A DNA stretch of 64,000 nucleotides, taken from NCBI RefSeq assembly GCF_016806065.1, contig NZ_CP032405.1, positions 3,562,001-3,626,000 of the forward strand. Direction: 5' to 3'. Below, piece by piece: positions 1 to 9,128 of the stretch. The DNA is from Rhizobium rosettiformans. Lineage in GTDB: Bacteria > Pseudomonadota > Alphaproteobacteria > Rhizobiales > Rhizobiaceae. Each line of letters begins with the position of its first letter. Position 1 is the first letter of the stretch. Both the position numbers and the translations under genes were made by a program. The notes beneath the pieces were generated by a model. It saw nothing but the letters and a program-made list of their open reading frames with translations. It ran no database searches and had not been told where the DNA came from.

Positions 1-465
1 GAAGGTCAGGAGAAGATGGCCATCGCGTTTCAGCGGACGCTGAAAATGATCGGCATCGACATGGCGATCCGCACCGTCGATGACGCGCAGTATCAGGCGC
101 GCTCCAACAGCTTCGACTATGACATGATCATCAAGGCTTACACCTCGTCGCTCTCGCCCGGCGCCGAGCAGGTCAATCGTTGGGCATCCGAAGCGAAAGA
201 TGCCCAGGGCAGCTTCAACTATGCTGGCGTGGCCGACCCCGACATCGACCGCATGATCGAGGCATTGCTGCAGGCCCGCGACCCGGCCGATTTCCAGGCA
301 GCCGTGCGCGCTTATGACCGGCTCCTGGTTGCCGGACACTACCTCGTGCCTCTCTATCACATCGGCGAGCAATGGGTCGCCCGCTGGAAGCATATCGGAC
401 GGCCCGATGCAGCCCCGCTCTATGGCTACCAGCGCTCCACATGGTTCGACGCACGGATGCAATAA
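1..465 (+). CDS. Peptide ABC transporter substrate-binding protein, C-terminal part
   Basis: The open frame enters from the left edge, so only the last 154 residues are present. They look like the C-terminal lobe of a family 5 extracellular solute-binding protein, closest in feel to the YejA branch (oligopeptide/microcin C uptake): the stretch around GIDMAIRTVDDAQYQ followed by SFDYDMI is typical of that branch. The protein would be periplasmic and feed a binding-protein-dependent importer whose genes would lie left of the window or elsewhere. A hairpin about 30 bases after the stop looks like its terminator. The substrate cannot be judged from this fragment. Confidence 0.82.
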   Translation, partial: EGQEKMAIAFQRTLKMIGIDMAIRTVDDAQYQARSNSFDYDMIIKAYTSSLSPGAEQVNRWASEAKDAQGSFNYAGVADPDIDRMIEALLQARDPADFQAAVRAYDRLLVAGHYLVPLYHIGEQWVARWKHIGRPDAAPLYGYQRSTWFDARMQ

Positions 466-493
466 CCCCCAAGCGTTTGACGCTGTGTTTCCG

Positions 494-525
494 GGCCGGA
501 GCTTGTCTCCGGCCTGCTTTGCTTT
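494..525 (+). terminator. Rho-independent-type terminator after the peptide-binding protein gene
   Basis: A perfect 8-bp stem (GGCCGGAG at 494-501 with CTCCGGCC at 507-514) closes a 5-base loop. A T-rich run, TGCTTTGCTTT, follows at once. It lies 28 bases after the stop at 465 and before the next ribosome binding site. Confidence 0.75.
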
Positions 526-563
526 AAGGACGATCGACACGAATGCCAGAAAAGGATGACACC

Positions 564-1235
564 ATGGACCGCATCACCATCGACCTCGTATCCGACGTGG
601 TCTGCCCCTGGTGTTATCTTGGCAAGGCGCGGCTTGAGCTTGCGATCGCCGAAGTGCAGGACGAAGTCAGCGTCGACATCAACTGGCGGCCCTACCAGCT
701 CAACCCCGACTATCCGCCTGAAGGCGTCGACCAGCAGGTCGAACTGGCGAAGAAGCTCGGCGGCAAGGACAAAATGGATCAGGCGCATGCGCATCTGAAG
801 TCGCTCGGTGCCGAGGTCGGCATCGCCTTCGATTTCGATGCGATCAAGGTCGGTCCGAACACGCTTGATGCCCACCGACTGATCCACTGGGCCGGCCAGG
901 AAAGCCGGGAGACGCAGACCCGCGTGGTCGACCTGCTGTTCAAGACGAATTTCGAACAGGGCCGCAATATCGGCGATACCGCCGTGCTGCTCGACATCGC
1001 GACCGACGCCGGACTGTCGCGGCCGGTGATCGAATCGCTGCTGTCAGGCGATGCCGACGTCAACCATGTGCTGTCCGAGGTCGAAGCCGCCAAGCAGATG
1101 GGCGTGAACGGCGTGCCCTTCTTCATCTTCGACCAGCAATATGCGGTCAGCGGTGCCCAGCCGCCGGCGGAACTTGCCAATGCCCTGCGTGAAATCGCCA
1201 AGGCGAAGGCCGAGGCGCTGCGCAATCTGAATTGA
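564..1235 (+). CDS. DsbA-family oxidoreductase, FrnE-like
   Basis: This is a 223-residue thioredoxin-fold protein of the DsbA/FrnE family (2-hydroxychromene-2-carboxylate isomerase/DSBA-like thioredoxin domain). The redox motif CPWC falls at residues 14-17 and the cis-proline loop NGVPFFIF lies near residue 190, followed by the conserved SGAQPP. There is no signal peptide, so it is cytoplasmic, where FrnE-like proteins act in thiol-disulfide exchange. I chose the ATG at 564 because AAAAGGA sits 8 bases upstream; an in-frame ATG at 543 would add seven residues but has a poorer ribosome binding site. It forms its own short unit. Confidence 0.9.
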   Translation: MDRITIDLVSDVVCPWCYLGKARLELAIAEVQDEVSVDINWRPYQLNPDYPPEGVDQQVELAKKLGGKDKMDQAHAHLKSLGAEVGIAFDFDAIKVGPNTLDAHRLIHWAGQESRETQTRVVDLLFKTNFEQGRNIGDTAVLLDIATDAGLSRPVIESLLSGDADVNHVLSEVEAAKQMGVNGVPFFIFDQQYAVSGAQPPAELANALREIAKAKAEALRNLN

Positions 1236-1255
1236 CGGTTGTAACGAACACTCGT

Positions 1256-1285
1256 ATCCCGGTGAGGTAACCTCCTCCCCGGGAT
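1256..1285 (+). promoter_or_regulatory. Interrupted inverted repeat between the DsbA-like and DMT genes
   Basis: ATCCCGG (1256-1262) and GAGG (1264-1267) pair with CCTC (1271-1274) and CCGGGAT (1279-1285), giving a stem with a small bulge. No T-run follows, and the TTG start of the next gene is only 7 bases away. It could end the upstream transcript or occlude the start of the next gene; neither is shown. Confidence 0.4.
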
Positions 1286-1292
1286 CATCACC

Positions 1293-2228
1293 TTGTCCGC
1301 CGACACCACTTTCAAAGGCGTCATCTTCGCCTTCATCTGCTTTGCCGCCTATTCCTTCAGTGATGCTGCCGTGAAAATGGTGGAAGGCCGCGTGCCCGCC
1401 TTCGAAGCCGGCTTCATCGGCAGCCTCTTCGGCTTCTTGGCAATCCCCTTCCTGATGAAACGCGGCGACCGCTATACGGATCTGGTGCGCAGCACCAACT
1501 GGCCGCTCTGGGGCCTGCGTTTCGTCTGTTCTGCCGTGGGCACGGTCGGCAGCATCATTGCCTTTACCCAGCTCTCCATGGCCGAGGCCTTCTGCCTGAT
1601 CTTCTTGCTGCCGAGCTTTGCCACCATCATGTCGGTGATCTTCCTCAAGGAAGAGGTGGGCATGAAGCGCTGGGCAGCCGTCCTGATCGGCTTCCTCGGC
1701 GTGCTGGTGGTCTTGCGTCCGGGCTTTCGCGATTTGGAAATCGGGCACCTCGCAGCACTGATCTCAGGCTTTGCCGGCGCCGTCACGATCATCATCTTCC
1801 GCGCCATGGGCCCGCAGGAGAAGAACATCTCGCTTTACGGTGCGGGTCTGCTCGGCAGCGTCATCATCTGCGCGGCCTTCTCTCTACCGGACTTCCAGGC
1901 ACCCGACCGTTATGACCTGATGCTGCTTGCCGCCTTCGGCCTGCTCGCAGCCGTCGGTAACATCTTCATGATGCTGGCGTCGTTTTATGCCCCCGCCCCG
2001 ATCGTCGGACCGATCCAGTACAGCCAGATGCTCTGGGCCATCCTGCTGGGGTATCTCGTCTTCGGCGACAAGGTCGACTGGCCGATGGGCATCGGCATCG
2101 TGCTGATCGTCGGATCAGGGCTTCTGACGCTGATCCGCGAGCGCAAGCGCGACACGCCCCTTCCGCCACCGGTGGCCGGCAAGACGGATGCGGCGCTGGC
2201 GATCAAGCCGGAACAGACCGACGTCTGA
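1293..2228 (+). CDS. DMT-superfamily transporter (EamA type)
   Basis: This 311-residue integral membrane protein has about ten hydrophobic segments in two EamA repeats, the usual length and layout for drug/metabolite transporter superfamily exporters (RhaT/YdcZ-like). The first segment starts near residue 8. The only workable start is a TTG at 1293: the same frame has a stop at 1263 and the next ATG lies inside the second half of segment one. No clear Shine-Dalgarno sequence precedes it. The C-terminus is a short charged tail. Substrate unknown; the family exports amino acids, metabolites or nucleobases. It converges on mfd. Confidence 0.88.
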   Translation: MSADTTFKGVIFAFICFAAYSFSDAAVKMVEGRVPAFEAGFIGSLFGFLAIPFLMKRGDRYTDLVRSTNWPLWGLRFVCSAVGTVGSIIAFTQLSMAEAFCLIFLLPSFATIMSVIFLKEEVGMKRWAAVLIGFLGVLVVLRPGFRDLEIGHLAALISGFAGAVTIIIFRAMGPQEKNISLYGAGLLGSVIICAAFSLPDFQAPDRYDLMLLAAFGLLAAVGNIFMMLASFYAPAPIVGPIQYSQMLWAILLGYLVFGDKVDWPMGIGIVLIVGSGLLTLIRERKRDTPLPPPVAGKTDAALAIKPEQTDV

Positions 2229-2258
2229 ACCCCAGTCGTCAGGCGCCAGTCCCTCGCC

Positions 2259-5200
2259 TCAACTCGCCTTCGCCAACTCCGCCAGCTGCGTCATCACCAC
2301 TGCAGCCCCTGCCAGCCGCTTCTCCGGCGTTGGGAGGTCGCGGGTGAGGAACACCGAGTGGTCCGCTCTGATCTTTGCCATGCTGCCCTGCTTGGCGATA
2401 TAGCCGACCAGCGCTGCCGGATTGGGGAACTGTTTGCTGCGGAACTGAACCACGACACCCTTGGGCCCGGCTTCCAGCTTTTCGACATTGGCCACGCGGC
2501 AGAGCGCTTTGATGTAAACCACCTTCAGCAGATGCTGCACTTCGATCGGCATAGGGCCGAAGCGGTCGATCAATTCGGCGCCGAATCCGTCGATCTCTCT
2601 GAGGTCGTCGAGCTCGCCGAGGCGGCGATAGAGTGCCATGCGCAGATGCAGATCCGGCACGTAGTTTTCCGGGATCATGACCGAGGTGCCGACCTGGATC
2701 TGCGGCGACCAGCCGGTATCGACCACTTCATCGACACCCTTCACCTCGGCGACCGCCTCTTCCAGCATCTGCTGGTAGAGCTCGAAGCCGACTTCCTTGA
2801 TATGGCCGGACTGTTCCTCGCCGAGCAGATTGCCGGCGCCACGGATATCGAGGTCGTGGCTGGCAAGCTGGAAGCCGGCGCCGAGCGTGTCGAGCGACTG
2901 CAGGACCTTCAGGCGCCGTTCGGCACCCGCCGTCAGCACCTTGTTGACCGGGAGCGTCAGGAGCGCGAAGGCGCGGACCTTGGAGCGACCGACACGGCCA
3001 CGGATCTGGTAGAGCTGGGCGAGGCCAAACATGTCGGCACGGTGGACGATCAGCGTATTGGCTGTCGGCACATCGAGGCCGGATTCGACAATGGTCGTCG
3101 AGAGCAGCACGTCATAGCGGCCCTCGTAGAAGGCGTTCATGATGTCTTCGAGCTCGCCGGCAGCCATCTGGCCATGGGCGATCGCCACCTTCAGTTCCGG
3201 CACGTTCTCGTCGAGGAAACTTTTCACATCCGCGAGATCGGCAAGGCGCGGGCAGACATAAAAGCTTTGTCCGCCACGATAATGCTCGCGCATCAGCGTC
3301 TCGCGGATGACGAGCGGATCGAAGGGCGAAATGAAGGTGCGCACTGCCATGCGGTCGACCGGCGGCGTGGTGATCAGCGAGAGTTCGCGCACCCCGGTCA
3401 TGGCAAGCTGCAGGGTACGCGGGATGGGCGTGGCCGAAAGCGTCAGGACGTGCACGTCCGACTTCAGCTCCTTCAGCCGCTCCTTGTGCTTGACGCCGAA
3501 ATGCTGCTCCTCGTCGATGATCAGCAGACCGAGATTGGCGAAATTGACACCGGTGCCGAGCAGCGCATGGGTGCCGACGACGATATCGGTCTTGCCTTCG
3601 GCGACTTCCTTCTTGACGAGGTTCAGCTCCTTGGTGCCGACAAGGCGCGAGGCCTGCTGGACGCGGATCGGCAGGCCGCGGAAGCGTTCGGAAAAGGTCT
3701 TGAAATGCTGGCGGGCCAGAAGCGTGGTCGGCACGACGACAGCAACCTGGATGCCGTTCATCGCGGCGATGAATGCGGCACGAAGCGCCACTTCCGTCTT
3801 GCCGAATCCGACATCGCCGCAGACGAGGCGGTCCATGGGACGGCCGGCGCCGAGGTCCGAGCGGACGGATTCAATCGCGGTCTCCTGATCTTCCGTCTCG
3901 TCATAGGGGAAACGGGCGGCGAACTCGTCGTAGAGACCTTCCTGTGTGGTCAATACCGGAGCCGTCCGTGTCATGCGTTCGGCGGCAATGCGTATCAAGG
4001 CGCCTGCCATGTCGAGCAGGCGCTTCTTGAGCTTCGCCTTGCGCATCTGCCAGGCGCCACCGCCCAGCTTGTCGAGTTGCACTTCCGTCGCCTCGCCGCC
4101 ATAGCGGGAGAGCAGATCGATGTTTTCGACCGGCAGGAAGAGCTTGGCCTCATCGGCATATTGCAGTTCGAGGCAGGCATGCGGGGCGCCGGCGGCCTCT
4201 ATGGTGCGCAAACCGACGAAACGGCCGATGCCATGTTCGGCGTGAACGACGATCGAACCTTCATCGATGCCCGCAACTTCAGAGATGAAATCGGCGGCGC
4301 GCTTGCGGCGCTTGGAGCGGCGGACCATGCGGTCGCCGAGAATGTCCTGTTCGCCGATGATGACGAACCCGTTGGTCTCGAAGCCGCCTTCGAGGCTGAG
4401 GACGGCGGTGCCCGCCTCGCCCTTCTTCAGCTTGTCGACATCCTTGAGGGCCGCGACCGGCACAAGCCGCTCCAGGCCGTGCTCATTGAGCACCTGCAGC
4501 AGGCGATCGAGCGAACCTTCCGACCAGCCGGAGACGACGACCTTGGCGCCAGCAGCGCGCTTGTCGGCGATATAGGTGACCGCCTGGCCAAAGACATTGG
4601 CGCGATTGCCGTCTTCGCTGGCTTCGTTGGCACTCTTTGCCCAGCGCGGCGTCGGCCGGGCATCCACCTCGATGACAACACGGCTTTCACCCCCGTGTTC
4701 GGCAAAGGGGGTGATCCGGATCGGGTCGAAAGCGTCGAGGTTGGCGCCGAACTCGCTGGCACCGAGATAGAGCCGCTCCGGCGGAACCGGCTTGTACGGC
4801 GTGCCTTGGGCGAGATGGCCCTTGCCGGGCGTCGCCGAGTTAAGGCGCGCCTCGTAGTAGTCGCGGATCAGCTTGGCGCGCTCTTCGGCTGCCTCACGCA
4901 CGGTATGGTCGGTGACCATACGGAAGCCGCGCAGATAATCGAAGGTCGTCTCCAGCTTGTCGTAGAACATGGGCAACCAGTGCTCCATGCCGGCATAGCG
5001 GCGCCCCTCGGAGACGGCGGCATAGAGCGCGTCATCGCGGGTGGCGGCGCCGAAGAGCGAGAGATAGTTCTTGCGAAACCGGCTGATGCTCTCCGGCGTC
5101 AGTGTCACCTCGCTCATCGGGTTGAGATCAAGCGAACGGACCTGGGCGATCGTGCGCTGGCTTGCCGGATCGAAGGAGCGGATGCTTTCGAGCGTATCGC

Positions 5201-5765
5201 CAAAGAAGTCGAGACGCACGGGCTCTTCCGCACCGGGCACGAAGACATCGAGAATGCCGCCGCGCACGGCGAATTCACCGACCTCCCGCACAGTCGCAAC
5301 CCGGTCGAAACCGTTGCGCTCCAGACGTGCGGCAATGTCATCCATGCGCACCTGATTGCCGGGCTTGGCCGAAAAGCCGAGGCTGTCGATCACATCAGCT
5401 GGTGCCACCTTCTGCAGCATGGCATTGACCGTCACCAGCACGATGGCAGGATGCGGATTGAGATAGAGCGCAATCAGACCCGACAGTGCCGCCAATCTCC
5501 GGGCCGACACATCAGCGGACGGCGAGACGCGGTCGTAAGGCAGACAGTCCCAGGCAGGCAGGCTTAAGACCGGAATGTCGGGCGCAGCAAAGCTCAGTGT
5601 CTGCTCGAGGTTCTGCAGCCGCTGTCCGTCGGACACCACATAGGCGACCGGTTTCCCTTCACGCGCCAGCTCGGCCAGGATGAAGGCATCCATGCCGTCG
5701 GGCACATGGGAGAGCGTCAGCGCAGATTGTGCGCCGACAATCCGCTTCACATCGATCAGGGGCAT
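2259..5765 (-). CDS. mfd: Transcription-repair coupling factor Mfd
   Basis: At 1168 residues this matches full-length Mfd. It recognises RNA polymerase stalled at a lesion, displaces it by dsDNA translocation and recruits UvrA. The UvrB-like N-terminal module comes first, then the RNA polymerase-interacting domain (CarD-like, around residues 500-560), then the RecG-like SF2 motor with Walker A GDVGFGKT near residue 649 and the DEEQ box near residue 751, and last the TRCF C-terminal domain. It follows sdhE by 5 bases on the same strand, so the two are probably co-transcribed. Together with recG and uvrB this makes the window rich in DNA repair genes. Confidence 0.98.
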   Translation of the reverse strand: MPLIDVKRIVGAQSALTLSHVPDGMDAFILAELAREGKPVAYVVSDGQRLQNLEQTLSFAAPDIPVLSLPAWDCLPYDRVSPSADVSARRLAALSGLIALYLNPHPAIVLVTVNAMLQKVAPADVIDSLGFSAKPGNQVRMDDIAARLERNGFDRVATVREVGEFAVRGGILDVFVPGAEEPVRLDFFGDTLESIRSFDPASQRTIAQVRSLDLNPMSEVTLTPESISRFRKNYLSLFGAATRDDALYAAVSEGRRYAGMEHWLPMFYDKLETTFDYLRGFRMVTDHTVREAAEERAKLIRDYYEARLNSATPGKGHLAQGTPYKPVPPERLYLGASEFGANLDAFDPIRITPFAEHGGESRVVIEVDARPTPRWAKSANEASEDGNRANVFGQAVTYIADKRAAGAKVVVSGWSEGSLDRLLQVLNEHGLERLVPVAALKDVDKLKKGEAGTAVLSLEGGFETNGFVIIGEQDILGDRMVRRSKRRKRAADFISEVAGIDEGSIVVHAEHGIGRFVGLRTIEAAGAPHACLELQYADEAKLFLPVENIDLLSRYGGEATEVQLDKLGGGAWQMRKAKLKKRLLDMAGALIRIAAERMTRTAPVLTTQEGLYDEFAARFPYDETEDQETAIESVRSDLGAGRPMDRLVCGDVGFGKTEVALRAAFIAAMNGIQVAVVVPTTLLARQHFKTFSERFRGLPIRVQQASRLVGTKELNLVKKEVAEGKTDIVVGTHALLGTGVNFANLGLLIIDEEQHFGVKHKERLKELKSDVHVLTLSATPIPRTLQLAMTGVRELSLITTPPVDRMAVRTFISPFDPLVIRETLMREHYRGGQSFYVCPRLADLADVKSFLDENVPELKVAIAHGQMAAGELEDIMNAFYEGRYDVLLSTTIVESGLDVPTANTLIVHRADMFGLAQLYQIRGRVGRSKVRAFALLTLPVNKVLTAGAERRLKVLQSLDTLGAGFQLASHDLDIRGAGNLLGEEQSGHIKEVGFELYQQMLEEAVAEVKGVDEVVDTGWSPQIQVGTSVMIPENYVPDLHLRMALYRRLGELDDLREIDGFGAELIDRFGPMPIEVQHLLKVVYIKALCRVANVEKLEAGPKGVVVQFRSKQFPNPAALVGYIAKQGSMAKIRADHSVFLTRDLPTPEKRLAGAAVVMTQLAELAKAS

Positions 5766-5770
5766 ATCAG

Positions 5771-6085
5771 TTACTTTGCAGCGTATTCATCGCCCGTGAC
5801 CGGTGAGAAATCCGGGCGCAGGGCGGCAATGCGTTCGAAGAGCGGTGTCTGGAGATGGGCGGGCACGGGCTCGGCCCCGGTGATGTAACGGACGAGGTCA
5901 TTGTCTTCCTCGACCATAATGCGCTCCAACTCGTCGAGCTCCTCATCGGAAAGCTGGCTGATATGGGCCTCGCAGAACTGCCCGAGCATCAGGTCCATTT
6001 CCCGGATGCCGCGATGCCAGCAGCGGAACAGGATGCGCCGACGGCGCGGATCGAGGTCGGCACTGCTTTTCACCAGTCCAGTCAT
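5771..6085 (-). CDS. sdhE: Succinate dehydrogenase assembly factor SdhE
   Basis: A 104-residue protein of the SdhE/Sdh5 (YgfY, DUF339) family, which helps insert covalent FAD into the flavoprotein subunit of succinate dehydrogenase. The family signature RGxxEMD is present (HRGIREMDLML, about residues 24-34). The rest is the expected small helical bundle with an acidic stretch SDEELDELE. The start has AAAAGGATG just upstream on the minus strand. The gene is divergent from recG and lies 5 bases ahead of mfd, a neighbourhood I recall from rhizobial genomes. Confidence 0.93.
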   Translation of the reverse strand: MTGLVKSSADLDPRRRRILFRCWHRGIREMDLMLGQFCEAHISQLSDEELDELERIMVEEDNDLVRYITGAEPVPAHLQTPLFERIAALRPDFSPVTGDEYAAK

Positions 6086-6180
6086 CTTGGCATCCTTTTA
6101 AATCTTGCGCTTCTATAGAGCAGCGTCCGGCAAATGTCAGCTTGCCAAAGGGGCAAATAACGAGGCATTTTGCGCCCATC
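6086..6180. promoter_or_regulatory. Divergent promoter region, sdhE-mfd and recG
   Basis: These 95 bases separate two divergent starts and must hold promoters for both. On the minus strand CTATAG followed by a purine-rich AAAAGGA leader is a plausible -10 and ribosome binding site for sdhE. No convincing operator palindrome was seen. Confidence 0.4.
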
Positions 6181-8286
6181 ATGCGTCCCCATCTTCTCGA
6201 TCCCCTGTTTGCCTCCGTCGCCTCGCTCAGCGGAGTGGGCCCCAAGCTCGCCCAACTTCTCGCCACACTGCTCGGGCGCGAGGATGCCGAGGATACGCGG
6301 GTCGTCGACCTGCTCTTCCTCGCGCCGCACAGGCTGATCGACCGACGCCACCAGCCGGGCATCGCCTATGCACAACAAGGCTCGCTGGTAACGATCACCG
6401 GCCGGGTCGACCGCCACATGCCGCCGCCGCCGGGCAAGAGCAACCTGCCCTACCGCGTGATGCTGCATGACGAGACGGGGGAACTGGCGCTCACCTTCTT
6501 CCGGGTCAAGGGCAACTGGCTGGAAAAGGCACTGCCGATCGACGAGATCGTCATGGTCTCAGGGAAAGTCGACTGGTTCAATGGCCGCGCCTCGATGGTC
6601 CATCCCGACCTGATGGTGAAGGCAAGCGAGGCCGAAAACCTGCCGCTGGTCGAGCCGGTCTATCCGCTGACCGCAGGGCTCGGCCCCAAGGTGCTGCGCA
6701 AGGCCGTGGAGGCGGCTGTCGAGCGCATGCCGGATATGCCGGAATGGGCGGATGCGCCGCTTGTGACGAAACAGGGTTTCGCCAGCGTGCGCGAGAGCCT
6801 GGTTGCGCTCCACAATCCGCGCGACGAGAAGGACATCGACCCGCAAGCGCCGGCCAGACGCAGGCTCGCCTATGATGAATTCCTCGCCGGCCAGGTGTCG
6901 CTCGCCTTGGTGCGGCAGAAGCTGCGCCGGGTGCCGGGCACGCCGATCAAGCCGACGGGCGAGATCAGCGACAAGATCCGCGCCACCCTGCCCTTCACAC
7001 CGACCAACAGCCAACTGGCAGCAATCGACGACATCCTGAAGGACATGGCCACCGACCAGCGCATGCTGCGGCTGGTGCAGGGCGACGTGGGCGCTGGCAA
7101 GACGCTGGTGGCGCTGTTTGCCATGGCAGCAGCCGTCGAGGCAGGCGGACAGGCGGTGCTGATGGCACCGACGGAAATCCTGGCACGACAGCACCATGCA
7201 ACACTTGCCAAGCTCGGCGCACCCGCAGGCCTCCGGATCGAAGTGCTGACCGGCCGGACAAAGGGCAAGGAGCGAGAAGCCATCCTGGAGCGGATCGCAT
7301 CCGGCGAGGCGCAGATCGTTATCGGAACCCATGCGCTCTTCCAGGATGCCGTTGTTTACAAGAACCTGACACTCGCCGTCGTCGACGAACAGCACCGCTT
7401 CGGCGTGCACCAGCGCTTGCGGCTCACCTCCAAGGGCATCTCGCCGCATATGCTGGTCATGACGGCAACCCCCATCCCGCGCACGCTGGTGCTTGCCGCC
7501 TTCGGCGACATGGATGTTTCCAAGCTCACAGAGAAGCCGGCAGGCCGCAAGCCGATCCAGACAGTGACCGTACCGACCGAGCGCGTACCCGATGTCATCG
7601 AGCGTCTGCGGGCGGCAATCGCGGAAGGCAAGAAGGCCTACTGGATCTGCCCCCTGGTCGAGGAAACCGAAGAAAGCGAGCTGATGTCGGCCGAGGAGCG
7701 GCAGGCGGTGTTGGCGCAGTTCATCAAGGCGCCGATCGGCCTCGTACATGGCCGCATGGCAGGGCCGGAGAAGGACGCCGCGATGCTGGCTTTCAAGAAT
7801 GGCGAGACGCGGCTGCTGGTTGCCACCACCGTGGTCGAGGTCGGCGTCGATGTGCCCGATGCGACGATCATGGTGATCGAACATGCCGAACGCTTTGGGC
7901 TCGCACAGCTGCATCAGCTGCGCGGTCGTGTGGGCCGTGGCGAGGAGGCGTCGAGCTGCATCCTTCTCTACAAGGGGCCGCTCGGCGAAACCGGCAAGGC
8001 GCGGCTGTCGATCCTGCGCGATTCGGAAGACGGCTTCCTGATCGCCGAGGAGGACCTGAAGCTCCGAGGCGAAGGGGAGCTTTTGGGGACACGGCAGTCG
8101 GGCACGCCGGGCTTCAAGATCGCCAGCCTTGAACATCATGGCGACCTGCTGGAGATCGCCCGCAAGGATGCTGCCTATCTGCTGGATCGAGACCCGGAAC
8201 TCACTTCGGAGCGGGGAGAAGCTGTCAGAACACTGCTGTATCTCCACCGCCGAGACGAAGCGATCCGCTTCCTGCATGCGGGGTGA
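6181..8286 (+). CDS. recG: ATP-dependent DNA helicase RecG
   Basis: A 701-residue RecG, the branch-migrating helicase that remodels stalled forks, Holliday junctions and R-loops. The N-terminal wedge domain contains the OB fold (about residues 70-160). The SF2 motor follows, with Walker A GDVGAGKT at about residue 301 and the DEQH box near residue 401. Motif VI is QLRGRVGRG. I used the ATG at 6181 (MRPHLLDPLF), which fits the family N-terminus; a TTG 13 codons upstream is less likely. It ends 12 bases from the convergent DUF502 gene. Confidence 0.97.
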   Translation: MRPHLLDPLFASVASLSGVGPKLAQLLATLLGREDAEDTRVVDLLFLAPHRLIDRRHQPGIAYAQQGSLVTITGRVDRHMPPPPGKSNLPYRVMLHDETGELALTFFRVKGNWLEKALPIDEIVMVSGKVDWFNGRASMVHPDLMVKASEAENLPLVEPVYPLTAGLGPKVLRKAVEAAVERMPDMPEWADAPLVTKQGFASVRESLVALHNPRDEKDIDPQAPARRRLAYDEFLAGQVSLALVRQKLRRVPGTPIKPTGEISDKIRATLPFTPTNSQLAAIDDILKDMATDQRMLRLVQGDVGAGKTLVALFAMAAAVEAGGQAVLMAPTEILARQHHATLAKLGAPAGLRIEVLTGRTKGKEREAILERIASGEAQIVIGTHALFQDAVVYKNLTLAVVDEQHRFGVHQRLRLTSKGISPHMLVMTATPIPRTLVLAAFGDMDVSKLTEKPAGRKPIQTVTVPTERVPDVIERLRAAIAEGKKAYWICPLVEETEESELMSAEERQAVLAQFIKAPIGLVHGRMAGPEKDAAMLAFKNGETRLLVATTVVEVGVDVPDATIMVIEHAERFGLAQLHQLRGRVGRGEEASSCILLYKGPLGETGKARLSILRDSEDGFLIAEEDLKLRGEGELLGTRQSGTPGFKIASLEHHGDLLEIARKDAAYLLDRDPELTSERGEAVRTLLYLHRRDEAIRFLHAG

Positions 8287-8298
8287 GGAAAGACGTAT

Positions 8299-9027
8299 TT
8301 AGGAACGGCCGGCACGCTTGGGCGGCTCGACCGGATCATCAGCCGCGAGATCCTGAAACGCCGCCATGGCGTCCGCGACGGTCGGCTTATACTCCGGCGT
8401 GACCAGACCCGCCGAGATCAAGAGTTTCACACCCTCTTCCGGGCTCATGTCCAGTAGCATCAGCTTGCTGCGCGGCACGAACATCAGAAAGCCGGCTGTG
8501 GGCACAGGGGTCGGCGCTAAGAACACGGCAACCATTTCCTCGCCGTCCTGATTGAGCTTCGCAGCAATCTCGCCCTTCGCGTCCGTCGAAACGAAGACCA
8601 GCGCCCAGGTCCCCGAGCGCGGAAATTCGATCAGGCCGACCTTCTTGAAAGAGTTGCCCTGCTCTTTCAGCACGGTCTCGAAGATCTGCTTGGTGCTCTT
8701 GTAGACGGTACGCACCAGCGGCATTCGGTTCAGGATGTTCTCGCTGTAGGAGACGATCGAGCGACCGATCAGGTTTCGCCCGAGAAAGCCGACAAGCGTG
8801 ATGAAGAGAATAGCGATGAGAAGTCCGGTGCCGGGAACAGCAAACTTCAGATAGGCTTCAGGGTTATAGCGATCCGGCAGATAAGGCTTCACCCAGCTGT
8901 CTGCCCAATGGATGAAGGTCCAGGTCAGATAGATGGTGATCGCCATCGGCGCACAAATGATGAGACCAGTCAGGAAGTTGTTCCTGAGCCGGGTCGCCAT
9001 CGAAATCCTGTCAGAACCTTCGGTCAT
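8299..9027 (-). CDS. DUF502-family membrane protein
   Basis: This protein of 242 residues belongs to the DUF502 family. Two transmembrane segments (about residues 17-40 and 64-83) are followed by a soluble domain carrying the conserved family stretches IPLVRTVYKSTKQ-like (here MPLVRTVYKSTKQ) and FVPRSKLMLLDMSPEEG. The function of the family is not established. The frame is open 35 codons further upstream, but the family-like N-terminus begins at the ATG at 9027. It lies downstream of glmS on the same strand, separated by a terminator hairpin. Confidence 0.85.
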   Translation of the reverse strand: MTEGSDRISMATRLRNNFLTGLIICAPMAITIYLTWTFIHWADSWVKPYLPDRYNPEAYLKFAVPGTGLLIAILFITLVGFLGRNLIGRSIVSYSENILNRMPLVRTVYKSTKQIFETVLKEQGNSFKKVGLIEFPRSGTWALVFVSTDAKGEIAAKLNQDGEEMVAVFLAPTPVPTAGFLMFVPRSKLMLLDMSPEEGVKLLISAGLVTPEYKPTVADAMAAFQDLAADDPVEPPKRAGRS

Positions 9028-9092
9028 GCCCACCGTCATTGTGCAGTGCCGTAACGCTGCGGACAATGCCGGAGTGACACCTAGGGCGCAAG

Positions 9093-9120
9093 AGCAAGAA
9101 TTGGGGCAGCGGACTGCCCC
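9093..9120 (-). terminator. Terminator of glmS
   Basis: Read on the minus strand, GGGGCAG (9120-9114) pairs with CTGCCCC (9109-9103) around a 4-base loop, followed by AATTCTTGCTCTTG. It begins about 9 bases after the glmS stop. Confidence 0.65.
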
Positions 9121-9128
9121 GATCCGGA

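Noticed and set aside
2358..5567. A 1069-codon open frame antisense to mfd
   Set aside because: It mirrors the codon structure of mfd, has no domain features and shows the composition expected of a shadow frame in high-GC DNA.
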